This document shows, piece after piece, positions 45,794-54,339 of a DNA stretch of 64,000 nt (its first letter is position 1; every line of letters begins with the position of its first letter). Position numbers and translations under genes: made by a program. The notes beneath the pieces are model-generated. The model searched no databases. It was not told the DNA's origin and saw nothing but the letters and a program-made list of their open reading frames with translations. Origin of the DNA: Eubacteriales bacterium SKADARSKE-1 (GTDB taxonomy: Bacteria; Bacillota; Clostridia; Oscillospirales; Acutalibacteraceae); assembly GCA_030920305.1 (NCBI GenBank), contig JARLUB010000001.1:248001-312000 (forward strand), written 5' to 3'.

Positions 45794-46651
45794 TTAACTT
45801 ATAAGGGAAGCTACATACTCTTCAAGACACATATTTTTTTCATACATAGTTTTAGCGGTCTTGGGGCCAACGTACCTAAAATGCCAAGGCTCATAAATTA
45901 CATGTGTTATATCTGTTTTATCTCGATTATATCGAAGGATAAACCCATATTTAGCACCATTTTTAATAAGCCAATCATAAGCTTTTGTTTTGCAAAAGTC
46001 ATTGCTTATTTTATTGAGATCTACAGCAAGGCCTGTGTTATGTTCGCTCGTATAAGGTCTTGCAACATGAGTAGCTGCAAGTGTTTCGGCTTCAGCTTTA
46101 GAGTTAGTTTTCTTTAAAAATTCTGATACTTTCCTGTCAAACAAAATTTTTTGGGTATTTATACTTCTATAGCCGGAAGAGACGAATAAATTTACACCGT
46201 CTTGTTTAGCGTCATTAAACATGTTTTCGAGGTTAGATTTAATAAGTGTACTTACTTCTTTGTCACCAACTTTGCTAAGGGATAAATTAAAATCATCTGC
46301 AATTTTGTTATTTTTATTTACAACAATAAGTGTAGGGCCACAGTAGCTATTCCATGAACTAAAATCATAATTTGCTATAGAGGAATTACTTGAAGTGGCA
46401 ATTGCTTGCGGTGGTTGAGTACCTTTTTTTGAATTGACAGCCTTATTTGTTGCATTTGCTTCTAAAGCTTGATCATAATTTTTTTCTTGTAAAGGAGTAA
46501 TAGTTTGTTGCGCTTGATTAATATTTTCAGGGTTATCATTTTCATTAAAGCTAATATTAATTATAATATACGACAATGAAAATACAGTAATGCCTAAAAG
46601 ACATAGTAAAGAGACTAAAAAAGTTTTTCTATTAAGTTTTTTAAACCTCAC
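45794..46651 (-). CDS. VanY-type D-alanyl-D-alanine carboxypeptidase 2
   Basis: A 285-residue paralogue of VanY 1. It has an N-terminal membrane anchor (residues 10-33), a Gln/Asn/Ser-rich spacer (about 34-95) and the M15B domain with SSGYRSINTQ, SEHNTGLAVD and PWHFRYVG. The longer spacer would hold the active site farther from the membrane than in VanY 1. It should trim stem-peptide D-Ala. It lies convergent to the phosphatase gene and ends at its own terminator. Confidence 0.9.
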   Translation of the reverse strand: MRFKKLNRKTFLVSLLCLLGITVFSLSYIIINISFNENDNPENINQAQQTITPLQEKNYDQALEANATNKAVNSKKGTQPPQAIATSSNSSIANYDFSSWNSYCGPTLIVVNKNNKIADDFNLSLSKVGDKEVSTLIKSNLENMFNDAKQDGVNLFVSSGYRSINTQKILFDRKVSEFLKKTNSKAEAETLAATHVARPYTSEHNTGLAVDLNKISNDFCKTKAYDWLIKNGAKYGFILRYNRDKTDITHVIYEPWHFRYVGPKTAKTMYEKNMCLEEYVASLIS

Positions 46652-46769
46652 TTTTATTATTCCTTTCTTTTCACTGCTTAATTTTACTAAGTAATTAAAA
46701 GTTTACAAGAGTTATCATACTAGTATTAATTATAATGTTTTTTAAGAAAAAAGTTAAAGTTATGGTATT

Positions 46770-48719
46770 TTAATTTAAAGTTTCATTTAGCATTTCATTT
46801 GCTGCTTCTTTTACTTCGTTTAAAATGCGAATGTCTTTTAAAAAATTAATAGTTTTAAGGCAGGGTAATCCATGTTGTCTTACTCCAAAAAAGTCACCTG
46901 GTCCTCTAAGCCTTAAATCCTCGTCAGCAATTTTAAAACCATCATTTAAATTAGCAATTACATTAAGCCTTTTTATAGATTCGCTACTGTTGCTGTTAGA
47001 TACTAAAATGCAATAAGATTTACATTGACTTCGGCCAACTCGACCTCTTAATTGATGTAGTTGTGACAAGCCTAATCGTTCAGCATTTTCAATCATAATT
47101 ATTGCAGCATTTGGAACATCAATACCAACCTCAATAACTGTTGTACAAACCAAAATGTTGATATCTTTTGAAATAAATTTTTCCATGACTTCATTTTTTT
47201 CGGCAGATTTCATTTTGCCATGTAATAACCCAACTTTATAATCTTTAAAATGATTATTACTAAGATCAGCTGCATATTTTGTAGCAGAAATTAATTCTAG
47301 TTCACTTTCATCAATTAAAGGGCACACAATATAAGCTTGCTGTCCAGAATCTATTAGCTTTTTGATAAAGTTAAATGCTCGAGCTTTTTTTTGAGAATCA
47401 ATAAGAAAAGTATCAACTTTTTGACGGCCATTTGGCATTTCATCTATGACAGAAATATCAAGATCCCCATATATAACAAGTGCTAAACTTCTAGGAATAG
47501 GCGTTGCAGACATAACAACAGTGTGAGGGCTTTTGCCTTTAGAACAAAGAGTAGCCCGCTGTTTTACACCAAAGCGATGCTGTTCATCTGTTATAACAAG
47601 ACCAAGATTAGAAAATGACACATCTTCAGAAATAAGAGCATGGGTTCCGATAATTAAATCAATTTTACCACTTTTTAAATCGGATTTAATTTTTTCTTTT
47701 TGAGCTTTTGGCGTTGCACCAATAAGAAGCTCAACGTTTATATTAAGTTGGGAGAAAAGGCTTTTTAAAGAGCTGTAATGCTGTTTTGCTAAAATTTCAG
47801 TAGGAACCATAAAGGCTGTCTGGTGATGCTCTTTTATAATGTTATAACATAAAGTAGCAGCTACTACGGTTTTACCACAACCAACATCCCCTTGAATAAG
47901 TCTATTCATAGAACGGCTGCCCATTATATCGCTTAGGCACTCAGAAACAACTTTTTTTTGAGATACAGTTAAAGTAAACGGTAATAGTTTATAAAACTCG
48001 TCGGTATAATTATTTAATAGCTTATGTGAACTTTCTAACTTGTTTTTATGTTTTATTTTAGATAATTTTAACTGTAAAGTTAAAAGCTCTTCAAAAACAA
48101 GTCTTCTTTTAGAAATTTCTAATGCGTCTTGATTTTTAGGAAAATGTATATTTTCTATAGCAAACTTTAAATCGCATAAATTATATTTTTTTCGTACATT
48201 AACAGGAATAGGATCATTTATAGTATCTGGCAAAAGCAAAAATGCTTGCTTTACAGCAGATGAGATTTGTTTTGACGATAACCCCTTTGTTTGAGGGTAA
48301 ATTGGAAAAAGGCCAAGGGGCATATTTGTTGTATGAACAGATGGGGAAATCATCTCTTTATTTTTAATATGACCAAAAAATAAAAATTCATTATTAATGG
48401 TAAGTTTTTTTGAAATAAAGCCTGTATTAAAAAAGGTTATATTTAAAAGATTAACTCCGTCACAAGCCCGAACTTTAAAAAGGCTGAGCCCTTTTGAAGT
48501 TCGAATTTCAGAAACGGGTGATACGACAGTAGCTTTTATACAGCAGGGTTTATCAGTTGGAGCATCGTTTATTAAAAAAATATTGCCGCAATCTTCATAA
48601 TTTCTTGGAAATAAATACAATAAAGCACCAACAGTAGAAACACCAAGCTTTTGAAATAAAACCTGGCGATTACTACCGATACCTTTTAATGTTTTGATTT
48701 CTTTATGAAATAGCGACAT
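46770..48719 (-). CDS. recG: ATP-dependent DNA helicase RecG
   Basis: A 649-residue RecG with an N-terminal wedge/OB region (GALLYLFPRNYED, then VRACDGVNLLNITFFN). Helicase motifs are GDVGCGKTVVAA (Walker A), DEQHRFGVKQR (motif II), SATPIPRSLA (III), TTVIEVGIDVPNA (V) and QLRGRVGRSQ (VI). It remodels stalled replication forks and Holliday junctions. The length is slightly below the usual 680-690 residues, but all motifs are present. It lies downstream of the fakA-like gene, separated by a GC-rich structured element. Confidence 0.95.
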   Translation of the reverse strand: MSLFHKEIKTLKGIGSNRQVLFQKLGVSTVGALLYLFPRNYEDCGNIFLINDAPTDKPCCIKATVVSPVSEIRTSKGLSLFKVRACDGVNLLNITFFNTGFISKKLTINNEFLFFGHIKNKEMISPSVHTTNMPLGLFPIYPQTKGLSSKQISSAVKQAFLLLPDTINDPIPVNVRKKYNLCDLKFAIENIHFPKNQDALEISKRRLVFEELLTLQLKLSKIKHKNKLESSHKLLNNYTDEFYKLLPFTLTVSQKKVVSECLSDIMGSRSMNRLIQGDVGCGKTVVAATLCYNIIKEHHQTAFMVPTEILAKQHYSSLKSLFSQLNINVELLIGATPKAQKEKIKSDLKSGKIDLIIGTHALISEDVSFSNLGLVITDEQHRFGVKQRATLCSKGKSPHTVVMSATPIPRSLALVIYGDLDISVIDEMPNGRQKVDTFLIDSQKKARAFNFIKKLIDSGQQAYIVCPLIDESELELISATKYAADLSNNHFKDYKVGLLHGKMKSAEKNEVMEKFISKDINILVCTTVIEVGIDVPNAAIIMIENAERLGLSQLHQLRGRVGRSQCKSYCILVSNSNSSESIKRLNVIANLNDGFKIADEDLRLRGPGDFFGVRQHGLPCLKTINFLKDIRILNEVKEAANEMLNETLN

Positions 48720-48758
48720 ACAATTCCCTCATATAATAGGAGATTACAAATTAAAAGT

Positions 48759-48799
48759 ACGCCACTTTCGCGCTAACTTCGTTAGCACTTCCGCGGCGT
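48759..48799 (-). repeat. GC-rich structured element between the fakA-like gene and recG
   Basis: A 41-base stretch with about 59 percent GC in an AT-rich gap. The outer arms ACGCC (48759-48763) and GGCGT (48795-48799) enclose the hairpin GCTAAC-TTC-GTTAGC (48772-48786). It looks like a small mobile palindrome or a structured RNA end. I do not recognise it. Confidence 0.5.
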
Positions 48800-48816
48800 C
48801 CTACCTTTTTTAAGGT

Positions 48817-50490
48817 CTATTCTACAGCTAATATAAAATGATAAATAGGTTGCCCACCATTAACTAAAGTTATTTCAGCGTGGGAGCCAAATTTAGTTTG
48901 AGCTGCATCAAATACAGTTTTTGCTTCAACATCAGATACGCCTTCACCTTGGATTATAGTAATAAATGCAGTATGACGATTGGCAATAGAATGCAATAGC
49001 CTAATAGTAGATTTTACAATATCTTTTGATTTATGAGTAAGTTTACCATCGCTCAAAGCTAATATTTCGCCCTCTTTTATTTTAAGGCCACCGAACTCAG
49101 CATCTCTTGAAGCAAAGGTGATTTGGCCGGTTTTAACTGAAGCAGAGCCCTTTACCATAGCAGAAAAATTCTCATCAACGGATAACTCCGGATCAAAAGA
49201 AAGCATAGCAGTCATCCCTTGAGGAATAGTCTTAGTTGGAATAACTTTTATTGTTCTGTCAGTTGCAAGTTTACTTGCTTGTTCAGCAGCCATAACAATG
49301 TTTTTATTGTTAGGCAGTACAAATACAGTTTTTGCGGGAGTTGCAAGGCAAGCTTCAAAAATATCTTCAGTGCTAGGATTCATTGTTTGCCCACCACTTA
49401 CTACATTGTTGCAGCCAAGATCTAAAAATAATTTACGAAGACCTTCACCTGCAGCAACTGAAACAAATCCAAAATCTTCAATTGGTTCTTGTTTTTCGAG
49501 TTTTACTTTTTTAAGCATAGAAGCTGTACTATTTTCTTTCGCAATTCTATTTTGTTCTCGCATATTTTCAACTTTTACTGTTAAAAGCTGGCCATATTTT
49601 AGCCCTTCTTGAAGAGCTAACCCGGGGCTTTCTGTATGAACATGAACTTTTATTATTTCTTCATCATCCACTACTACAACGCAATCACCAATAGATTCTA
49701 AATATAACCGAGCTTCAGAAGGTTCAATTAGCATTTCTTTGTTTCTGCCAACTATAAACTCTGTGCAGTAAGTAAATCTAATGTCTTCATCGAACATAGC
49801 AATTGCATTTTCAAAGATGCTGTTGCTACTAGTTAAATCTTTTGCTTCAATTTTCTTATTTTCTTCAATTATGGTATCATCCTTAAAAACAGATAGCATG
49901 CCTTCAAAAATTAAACATAATCCATACCCACCGGCATCAACAACATCTGCCTTTTTAAGAACAGGCAAAAGTTCTGGAGTTGTTGCAAGAGCTTCTCTTG
50001 CTCCACTGCAAACGGCTTCCCAGATTAATACAGGGTCGTCATTAAAAAATAAAGCATCGGTCCCCTTTTCAAAGGCAATTCTGGCAACTGTCAAAATAGT
50101 GCCCTCCATTGGCTTCATAACAGCTTTATAGGCGGCGTTTACACCAATAGAAAGTGCATCTACCAAGTTTTTAGCAGAAGCTTCTTTAATATCTTTAAGG
50201 CCTTCAGAAAACCCTTTAAATAAAAGCGATAAAATAACTCCAGAATTTCCCCGAGCGCCTCTTAAAAGTGAAGATGCAGTAATTTTTGCTGTTTGTCCTG
50301 CAAAAACTTCAATATCATCTTCCAGCTTTTTAAGTTCAGCACTAGCAGCTGACATAGTCATTGACATATTTGTTCCAGTGTCTCCGTCTGGAACAGGGAA
50401 AATATTTAATTTATCTACGAGTTCTCGGCTGTTTTTTATATTGTTAGTTCCAGAAATTATAGCTTTTAATAAGCAAGTTCCGTTTATCAA
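48817..50490 (-). CDS. DAK2-domain fatty-acid kinase-like protein (FakA/YloV)
   Basis: A 557-residue protein with an N-terminal DAK2 ATP-binding domain (NIFPVPDGDTGTNMSMTM, LLRGARGNSGVILSLLFKG) and the C-terminal FakA-type regions (VDAGGYGLCLIFEGM, HVHTESPGLALQEG, FVLPNNKNIVMAAEQA). FakA proteins phosphorylate fatty acids bound to FakB (DegV-family) partners, feeding exogenous fatty acids to phospholipid synthesis. No fakB is in the window. The usual neighbour encoding an Asp23-type protein is also absent. Family assignment is sure, substrate inferred. Confidence 0.85.
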   Translation of the reverse strand: MINGTCLLKAIISGTNNIKNSRELVDKLNIFPVPDGDTGTNMSMTMSAASAELKKLEDDIEVFAGQTAKITASSLLRGARGNSGVILSLLFKGFSEGLKDIKEASAKNLVDALSIGVNAAYKAVMKPMEGTILTVARIAFEKGTDALFFNDDPVLIWEAVCSGAREALATTPELLPVLKKADVVDAGGYGLCLIFEGMLSVFKDDTIIEENKKIEAKDLTSSNSIFENAIAMFDEDIRFTYCTEFIVGRNKEMLIEPSEARLYLESIGDCVVVVDDEEIIKVHVHTESPGLALQEGLKYGQLLTVKVENMREQNRIAKENSTASMLKKVKLEKQEPIEDFGFVSVAAGEGLRKLFLDLGCNNVVSGGQTMNPSTEDIFEACLATPAKTVFVLPNNKNIVMAAEQASKLATDRTIKVIPTKTIPQGMTAMLSFDPELSVDENFSAMVKGSASVKTGQITFASRDAEFGGLKIKEGEILALSDGKLTHKSKDIVKSTIRLLHSIANRHTAFITIIQGEGVSDVEAKTVFDAAQTKFGSHAEITLVNGGQPIYHFILAVE

Positions 50491-50641
50491 GTTTAGCCAC
50501 TCCTTTTGAGCCGATTAGTTTAGTTGTTTTAATAAAGTTCAGTATTTGTTCAAATTATATCATAAACAAAAAATATATTCAAATAAACGCCGTAAATGGC
50601 TTTTAATAACAAAAAAGAATTGGTTTAAAAATTTTATAAAT

Positions 50642-50674
50642 AAAAAACCGAACCTTTATCTTATGCAGGTTCGG
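50642..50674 (-). terminator. Terminator of the yaaL-bofA-nrdR operon
   Basis: CCGAACC (50648-50654) and GGTTCGG (50668-50674) form a 7-bp stem, followed on the minus strand by six T residues, just after the nrdR stop. Confidence 0.8.
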
Positions 50675-50690
50675 ATAAAAAATTAAAGTA

Positions 50691-51158
50691 TTATTGCTTT
50701 TCTTTAAGTAAATTTTTTAGTTCATGCATAAAATGGTCAACGTCATCAAATTGGCGATAAACAGAAGCAAAGCGTATGTAAGCAACTTTATCTACGTTTT
50801 TGAGTGAATCCATTACATATTCCCCAATTAGCTGGGAACTTATTTCTTTTTCAAAGCTATTTTGAAAAGTGACTTCTATATTGTCAACAATCTTTTCTAA
50901 TTCACTAAGGGGAATGGATCGTTTTTCACAAGCCTTTAAAAGACCTGTTAAAAGTTTGTTTCTATCAAAGGCTTCTCTTGACTTGTCTTTTTTTACAACA
51001 ACCAAAGGGAAAGTTTCTATGATTTCATATGTAGTAAATCGCTTAGAACATTTTAAACATTCTCGCCGTCTTTTTATTTTTTCTCCGTCATCAGTAGGTC
51101 TAGAATCAATAACTCGGCTTTCCTCATAATTACAATATGGACATCTCAACTTTATCAC
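50691..51158 (-). CDS. nrdR: Transcriptional repressor NrdR
   Basis: A 155-residue NrdR. The zinc ribbon uses Cys6, Cys9, Cys34 and Cys37 (CPYC, CLKC), followed by RFTTYE and an ATP-cone domain (about 46-136; VVVKKDKSREAFDRNKLLTGL). It represses ribonucleotide reductase genes according to the ATP/dATP state. Its likely target, the class III reductase at the left edge of the window, carries two matching boxes. The gene starts with GTG behind AAGGA, 5 bases after the bofA stop, so translation is coupled to a sporulation gene. Confidence 0.95.
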   Translation of the reverse strand: MIKLRCPYCNYEESRVIDSRPTDDGEKIKRRRECLKCSKRFTTYEIIETFPLVVVKKDKSREAFDRNKLLTGLLKACEKRSIPLSELEKIVDNIEVTFQNSFEKEISSQLIGEYVMDSLKNVDKVAYIRFASVYRQFDDVDHFMHELKNLLKEKQ

Positions 51159-51163
51159 AATCC

Positions 51164-51424
51164 TTAAAAAATCATATCTAAAATTACTAGTGCTGTAACC
51201 CCGGGGATTCCTGCAAGAATTGATATGGCAAGAGACAATAAGCTAATTGGCAAAGTAACACCTGTAAATATTCCAGATATATTGACAGCTATTAGCACTG
51301 CTACTCCTTTAAAGATTCCCCAAAAAGCTTTTTTCAGCGGTTTTTCTGTACGGAATATAGCTTGGATTGATATTAGAGCTATAAATATTCCAACAATAAT
51401 TAATATAATTGAAAAAATAGACAT
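51164..51424 (-). CDS. bofA: BofA-family SigK-processing inhibitor
   Basis: An 86-residue membrane protein with hydrophobic segments near residues 3-20 and 38-75, and the BofA-type sequence VAVLIAVNISGIFTGVTLPIS and LAGIPGVTALVILDM. In Bacillus, BofA sits in the forespore outer membrane and holds the SpoIVFB protease inactive until a checkpoint signal. Its neighbour yaaL (DUF2508) is the same as in Bacillus, which supports the call. Confidence 0.82.
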   Translation of the reverse strand: MSIFSIILIIVGIFIALISIQAIFRTEKPLKKAFWGIFKGVAVLIAVNISGIFTGVTLPISLLSLAISILAGIPGVTALVILDMIF

Positions 51425-51437
51425 GTAATTTCGCTCC

Positions 51438-51698
51438 TTAAACAGATTTATTAAAAGGGGAGAGCGAAATATGAGATTCTTTCGCCTTTTTTATTAAATA
51501 TCTGTATCTTGCAGCGAGACTTTCTTTTTGATAAATACACGCCTCAACTAAATCTTGATCTTCCTCCATTTGAAACCATGTATCAACACAAGCCATTTGA
51601 GATGAAACAGAGTTTATTTCATCTTGAAACAACTGGCTATTAATGGAAATGTTGGATTTCTCATCATTATGAATAAGTCCTTTTAATATATTATTCAC
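51438..51698 (-). CDS. DUF2508 / YaaL-like protein
   Basis: An 86-residue soluble, helical protein with QDEINSVSSQMACVDTWFQM and the C-terminal ACIYQKESLAARYRYLIKKA, which fit DUF2508. The family has no known function but commonly precedes bofA in spore-formers, as here with 13 bases between. It is the first gene of the yaaL-bofA-nrdR unit. Confidence 0.78.
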   Translation of the reverse strand: MNNILKGLIHNDEKSNISINSQLFQDEINSVSSQMACVDTWFQMEEDQDLVEACIYQKESLAARYRYLIKKAKESHISLSPFNKSV

Positions 51699-51807
51699 AA
51701 GTACAACCTTCTTTCCAATTTAATTGGATATTATTGTAATATGTTTATGATAATATATTTGTCAAATATGATATAAGGTATTCAATTTTTAAAATTGTTA
51801 TAAAAAA

Positions 51808-53913
51808 TTAATCTGAAATAACAAAGTCTATAGTGGCTGACGGAATATTAACAGCGTCAACTTTTATTTTTAAAGTATCACCAACCATTAGTTTTTGACC
51901 GGTTTTTACATTTTTTTGGCTAAGTGTGCCATCAAATATAAACTTTCCTTTAGCAGAGTTTTCTAAATTAACAAAGCCGTCTATGGTGTTATCAAGTTCA
52001 ACAAAAATGCCACGTGGCAAAACGGAACTAATTTTTCCTGTAAATTCTTCACCTATAAACTTTGCCATATATTCTGCCATATAATATTTTTCAGTATCTC
52101 GTTCGGCTTTTACAGCTCTAACTTCATCATTTGAAGAAAGAAACGATACTTCTTTTACAAATTCATTATACTTTAAATTTATTTTTTCAATGTCTTTTTT
52201 TGCAACTAAGTCTGACAAAATTCTATGAATTGTTGTATCAGGATATCTTCTAATTGGAGAAGTAAAATGGCAATAATTTTTTAAAGATAAACCAAAATGA
52301 CCCAGAGGTTTTTCAAAGTATCTTGCTTTGGACATAGCTCTTAAAACTTGATCAGATACGAGGGTAGAATATTGAGTATTTTTAGCTTTATTTAAAAGTG
52401 TAACAAAATGTGAGGGTTTTGGTTGAGTTATTGCACTTTTAGCTAACTTAAATCCTAAAATTTCAACTAAAACACTTAGATTTCTAACTCTTTCAGGGTC
52501 TGGAACTTCATGAACTCTATATACAAAAGGAATATTTGTATTTCTTGCAAGTGTAGCGGCGGCTTCGTTTGCCAATATCATAAAATTTTCTATTATTTTT
52601 TCAGATTCCCCAACTTCACGACGCTCTACATCAATGCAAACACCATTTTCATCTAAAGTGAATTTAGCTTCGCTGCTATCCAAATCAAGCATACCACGTT
52701 TTTTTGATTTTTGAGTTAACAAGTCAGAAAGCTCACTTGCTATTTTTATTGAATCTAGTACGACAGCATACTTAGATAGTAAATCTTTATTGGTACTGCC
52801 GTTGAGAATTTCATTAATTTCAGAGTATACACCCCTGACCTTTGAATTTATAACACTTTTTTTAAATTCAAAAGATAAAAGATTACCTTCAACATCAAGT
52901 TCCATAATTGCTGAAAAGGTTAATCTATCTTCGCCAGCCGTTAAAGAACAAATACCATTTGAAATTTTTTTAGGAAACATAGGAATTACTCTATCGGCAA
53001 AATAAACCGAGGTACCGCGTTGACGTGCTTCAAGGTCAAGCACACTGTCTTTTTTTATATAATGAGAAACATCTGCAATGTGAACGCCGAGTTCCCAACC
53101 GTCCTTATTCTTTTTTATAGAAATTGCATCATCTAGATCTTTAGCATCAGATCCATCAATTGTAAAAATTTGCTCAGATCTTAAATCAAGCCGTCCAACA
53201 AGATCTTTTTCTTTTATGCCATCTTTAAAAATCTTCTTAGCAGAGTCTAAAGCTTCATTTGAAAAGATGTTTGGGATATTGTTTTCATCAATAACTGCGT
53301 CAGCACAAATTTTAGCGCTATATGACTTTCCATAAATTTTTACAACTTTAGCACATAACTGGTTTTTATTTTTTTCACGGCATAATTTTACCTGCACTTT
53401 GTCTGATTCAGAGATGCCACTAGCCCTACTCTTTTTTATAGGTATCTCATATTGGTATCCAAAATCTGCAACAAAATATAATCCACGCATGTTTTTTACA
53501 ACGGTTCCGGTTACAGGTCTATTTTCACTAGAAACTATTCTTTCAACAATGCCATGAGGCCCCTTGCCAGTATCTTTTATTCCGTTTATCATAACAATGT
53601 CATTAACCATAGCGTTTAGGCTTTTTTCAGCTGGGATATAAAGATCTTTGCCGCCAAGCAATGGGCGAGCAAAAAGAAAACCTTTACAATATGTTATGAT
53701 TTTTGCCGGTACAAATCCGCACACTGAAGGAGCCATATATTTGCCTTTGTTGTTTTCAACTAATTTAGCTTCAGCTTTTAATTCCTTTACTGCTTTTTTA
53801 AAAGCGTCTTTGTCCAGTGCACCCGTGGCACTGTAAGCTTCTTTTGGCGAAACTGACCTATTTTGAGAGCTTATAAATTCAAGTAGTTTTTCTTTCGTAT
53901 TCAGAACAATCAC
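51808..53913 (-). CDS. rnr: Ribonuclease R
   Basis: A 701-residue 3'-5' exoribonuclease: an N-terminal helix-turn-helix-like region, cold-shock domains (about 80-220), the RNB catalytic domain (TIDGSDAKDLDDAISI supplies metal-binding Asp residues) and a C-terminal S1 domain (FTGKISSVLPRGIFVEL). It degrades structured RNA, including during trans-translation. The reading begins at GTG 53913, with a ribosome site uncomfortably close, so the true start could be a few codons downstream. It follows secG, the common Firmicutes order. Confidence 0.94.
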   Translation of the reverse strand: MIVLNTKEKLLEFISSQNRSVSPKEAYSATGALDKDAFKKAVKELKAEAKLVENNKGKYMAPSVCGFVPAKIITYCKGFLFARPLLGGKDLYIPAEKSLNAMVNDIVMINGIKDTGKGPHGIVERIVSSENRPVTGTVVKNMRGLYFVADFGYQYEIPIKKSRASGISESDKVQVKLCREKNKNQLCAKVVKIYGKSYSAKICADAVIDENNIPNIFSNEALDSAKKIFKDGIKEKDLVGRLDLRSEQIFTIDGSDAKDLDDAISIKKNKDGWELGVHIADVSHYIKKDSVLDLEARQRGTSVYFADRVIPMFPKKISNGICSLTAGEDRLTFSAIMELDVEGNLLSFEFKKSVINSKVRGVYSEINEILNGSTNKDLLSKYAVVLDSIKIASELSDLLTQKSKKRGMLDLDSSEAKFTLDENGVCIDVERREVGESEKIIENFMILANEAAATLARNTNIPFVYRVHEVPDPERVRNLSVLVEILGFKLAKSAITQPKPSHFVTLLNKAKNTQYSTLVSDQVLRAMSKARYFEKPLGHFGLSLKNYCHFTSPIRRYPDTTIHRILSDLVAKKDIEKINLKYNEFVKEVSFLSSNDEVRAVKAERDTEKYYMAEYMAKFIGEEFTGKISSVLPRGIFVELDNTIDGFVNLENSAKGKFIFDGTLSQKNVKTGQKLMVGDTLKIKVDAVNIPSATIDFVISD

Positions 53914-53931
53914 CCCTCAATTTCAACGATA

Positions 53932-53963
53932 TAAAAATTTCCCCCACCAAAAACAACAGTGGG
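53932..53963 (-). terminator. Probable terminator after secG
   Basis: CCCAC (53943-53947) and GTGGG (53959-53963) form a short stem, followed on the minus strand by AAATTTTTAT. It is weak and may let transcription reach rnr. Confidence 0.5.
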
Positions 53964-54015
53964 AGAAATAAAACATTAGCAAAGATATCCCGCTAATTTT
54001 TGTTAAGTTAAAATT

Positions 54016-54261
54016 TTAAAAAAAGAAAATAACTGCATTAGTAGCGATTACTAAGATGAAAAAACCAATGGAAATAAATTTTGTCCAGCGTTCTAAAAAT
54101 GCATCTATTGAGCGAGCTTTGTTTTTAGAATAAAAAGTATCGGTTCCGCCTGTTACAACCCCAACCCCATTTTGATGGCCCTCCTGGAGAAGAACAACAA
54201 ATATTATGGCAATTGAGAACAATATAAGAACTATACCAAGGACCAATTCTGTCATACTCAT
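54016..54261 (-). CDS. secG: Protein translocase subunit SecG
   Basis: An 81-residue protein with two membrane segments (residues 4-24 and about 60-80) and the conserved loop LLQEGHQNGVGVVTGGTDTFYSKNKA. SecG associates with SecYE and assists SecA-driven export. I chose ATG 54261 (MSMTELVLG) with GGAGGT just upstream; the frame from 54318 would add a 19-residue leader without a ribosome site. It lies upstream of rnr, as in many Firmicutes. Confidence 0.92.
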   Translation of the reverse strand: MSMTELVLGIVLILFSIAIIFVVLLQEGHQNGVGVVTGGTDTFYSKNKARSIDAFLERWTKFISIGFFILVIATNAVIFFF

Positions 54262-54339
54262 AAATAATACCTCCATTATTTTCAACATTAATATCTTTTT
54301 ATATAATATCATAAACAAAATTTATTTGCAACATTAAAA

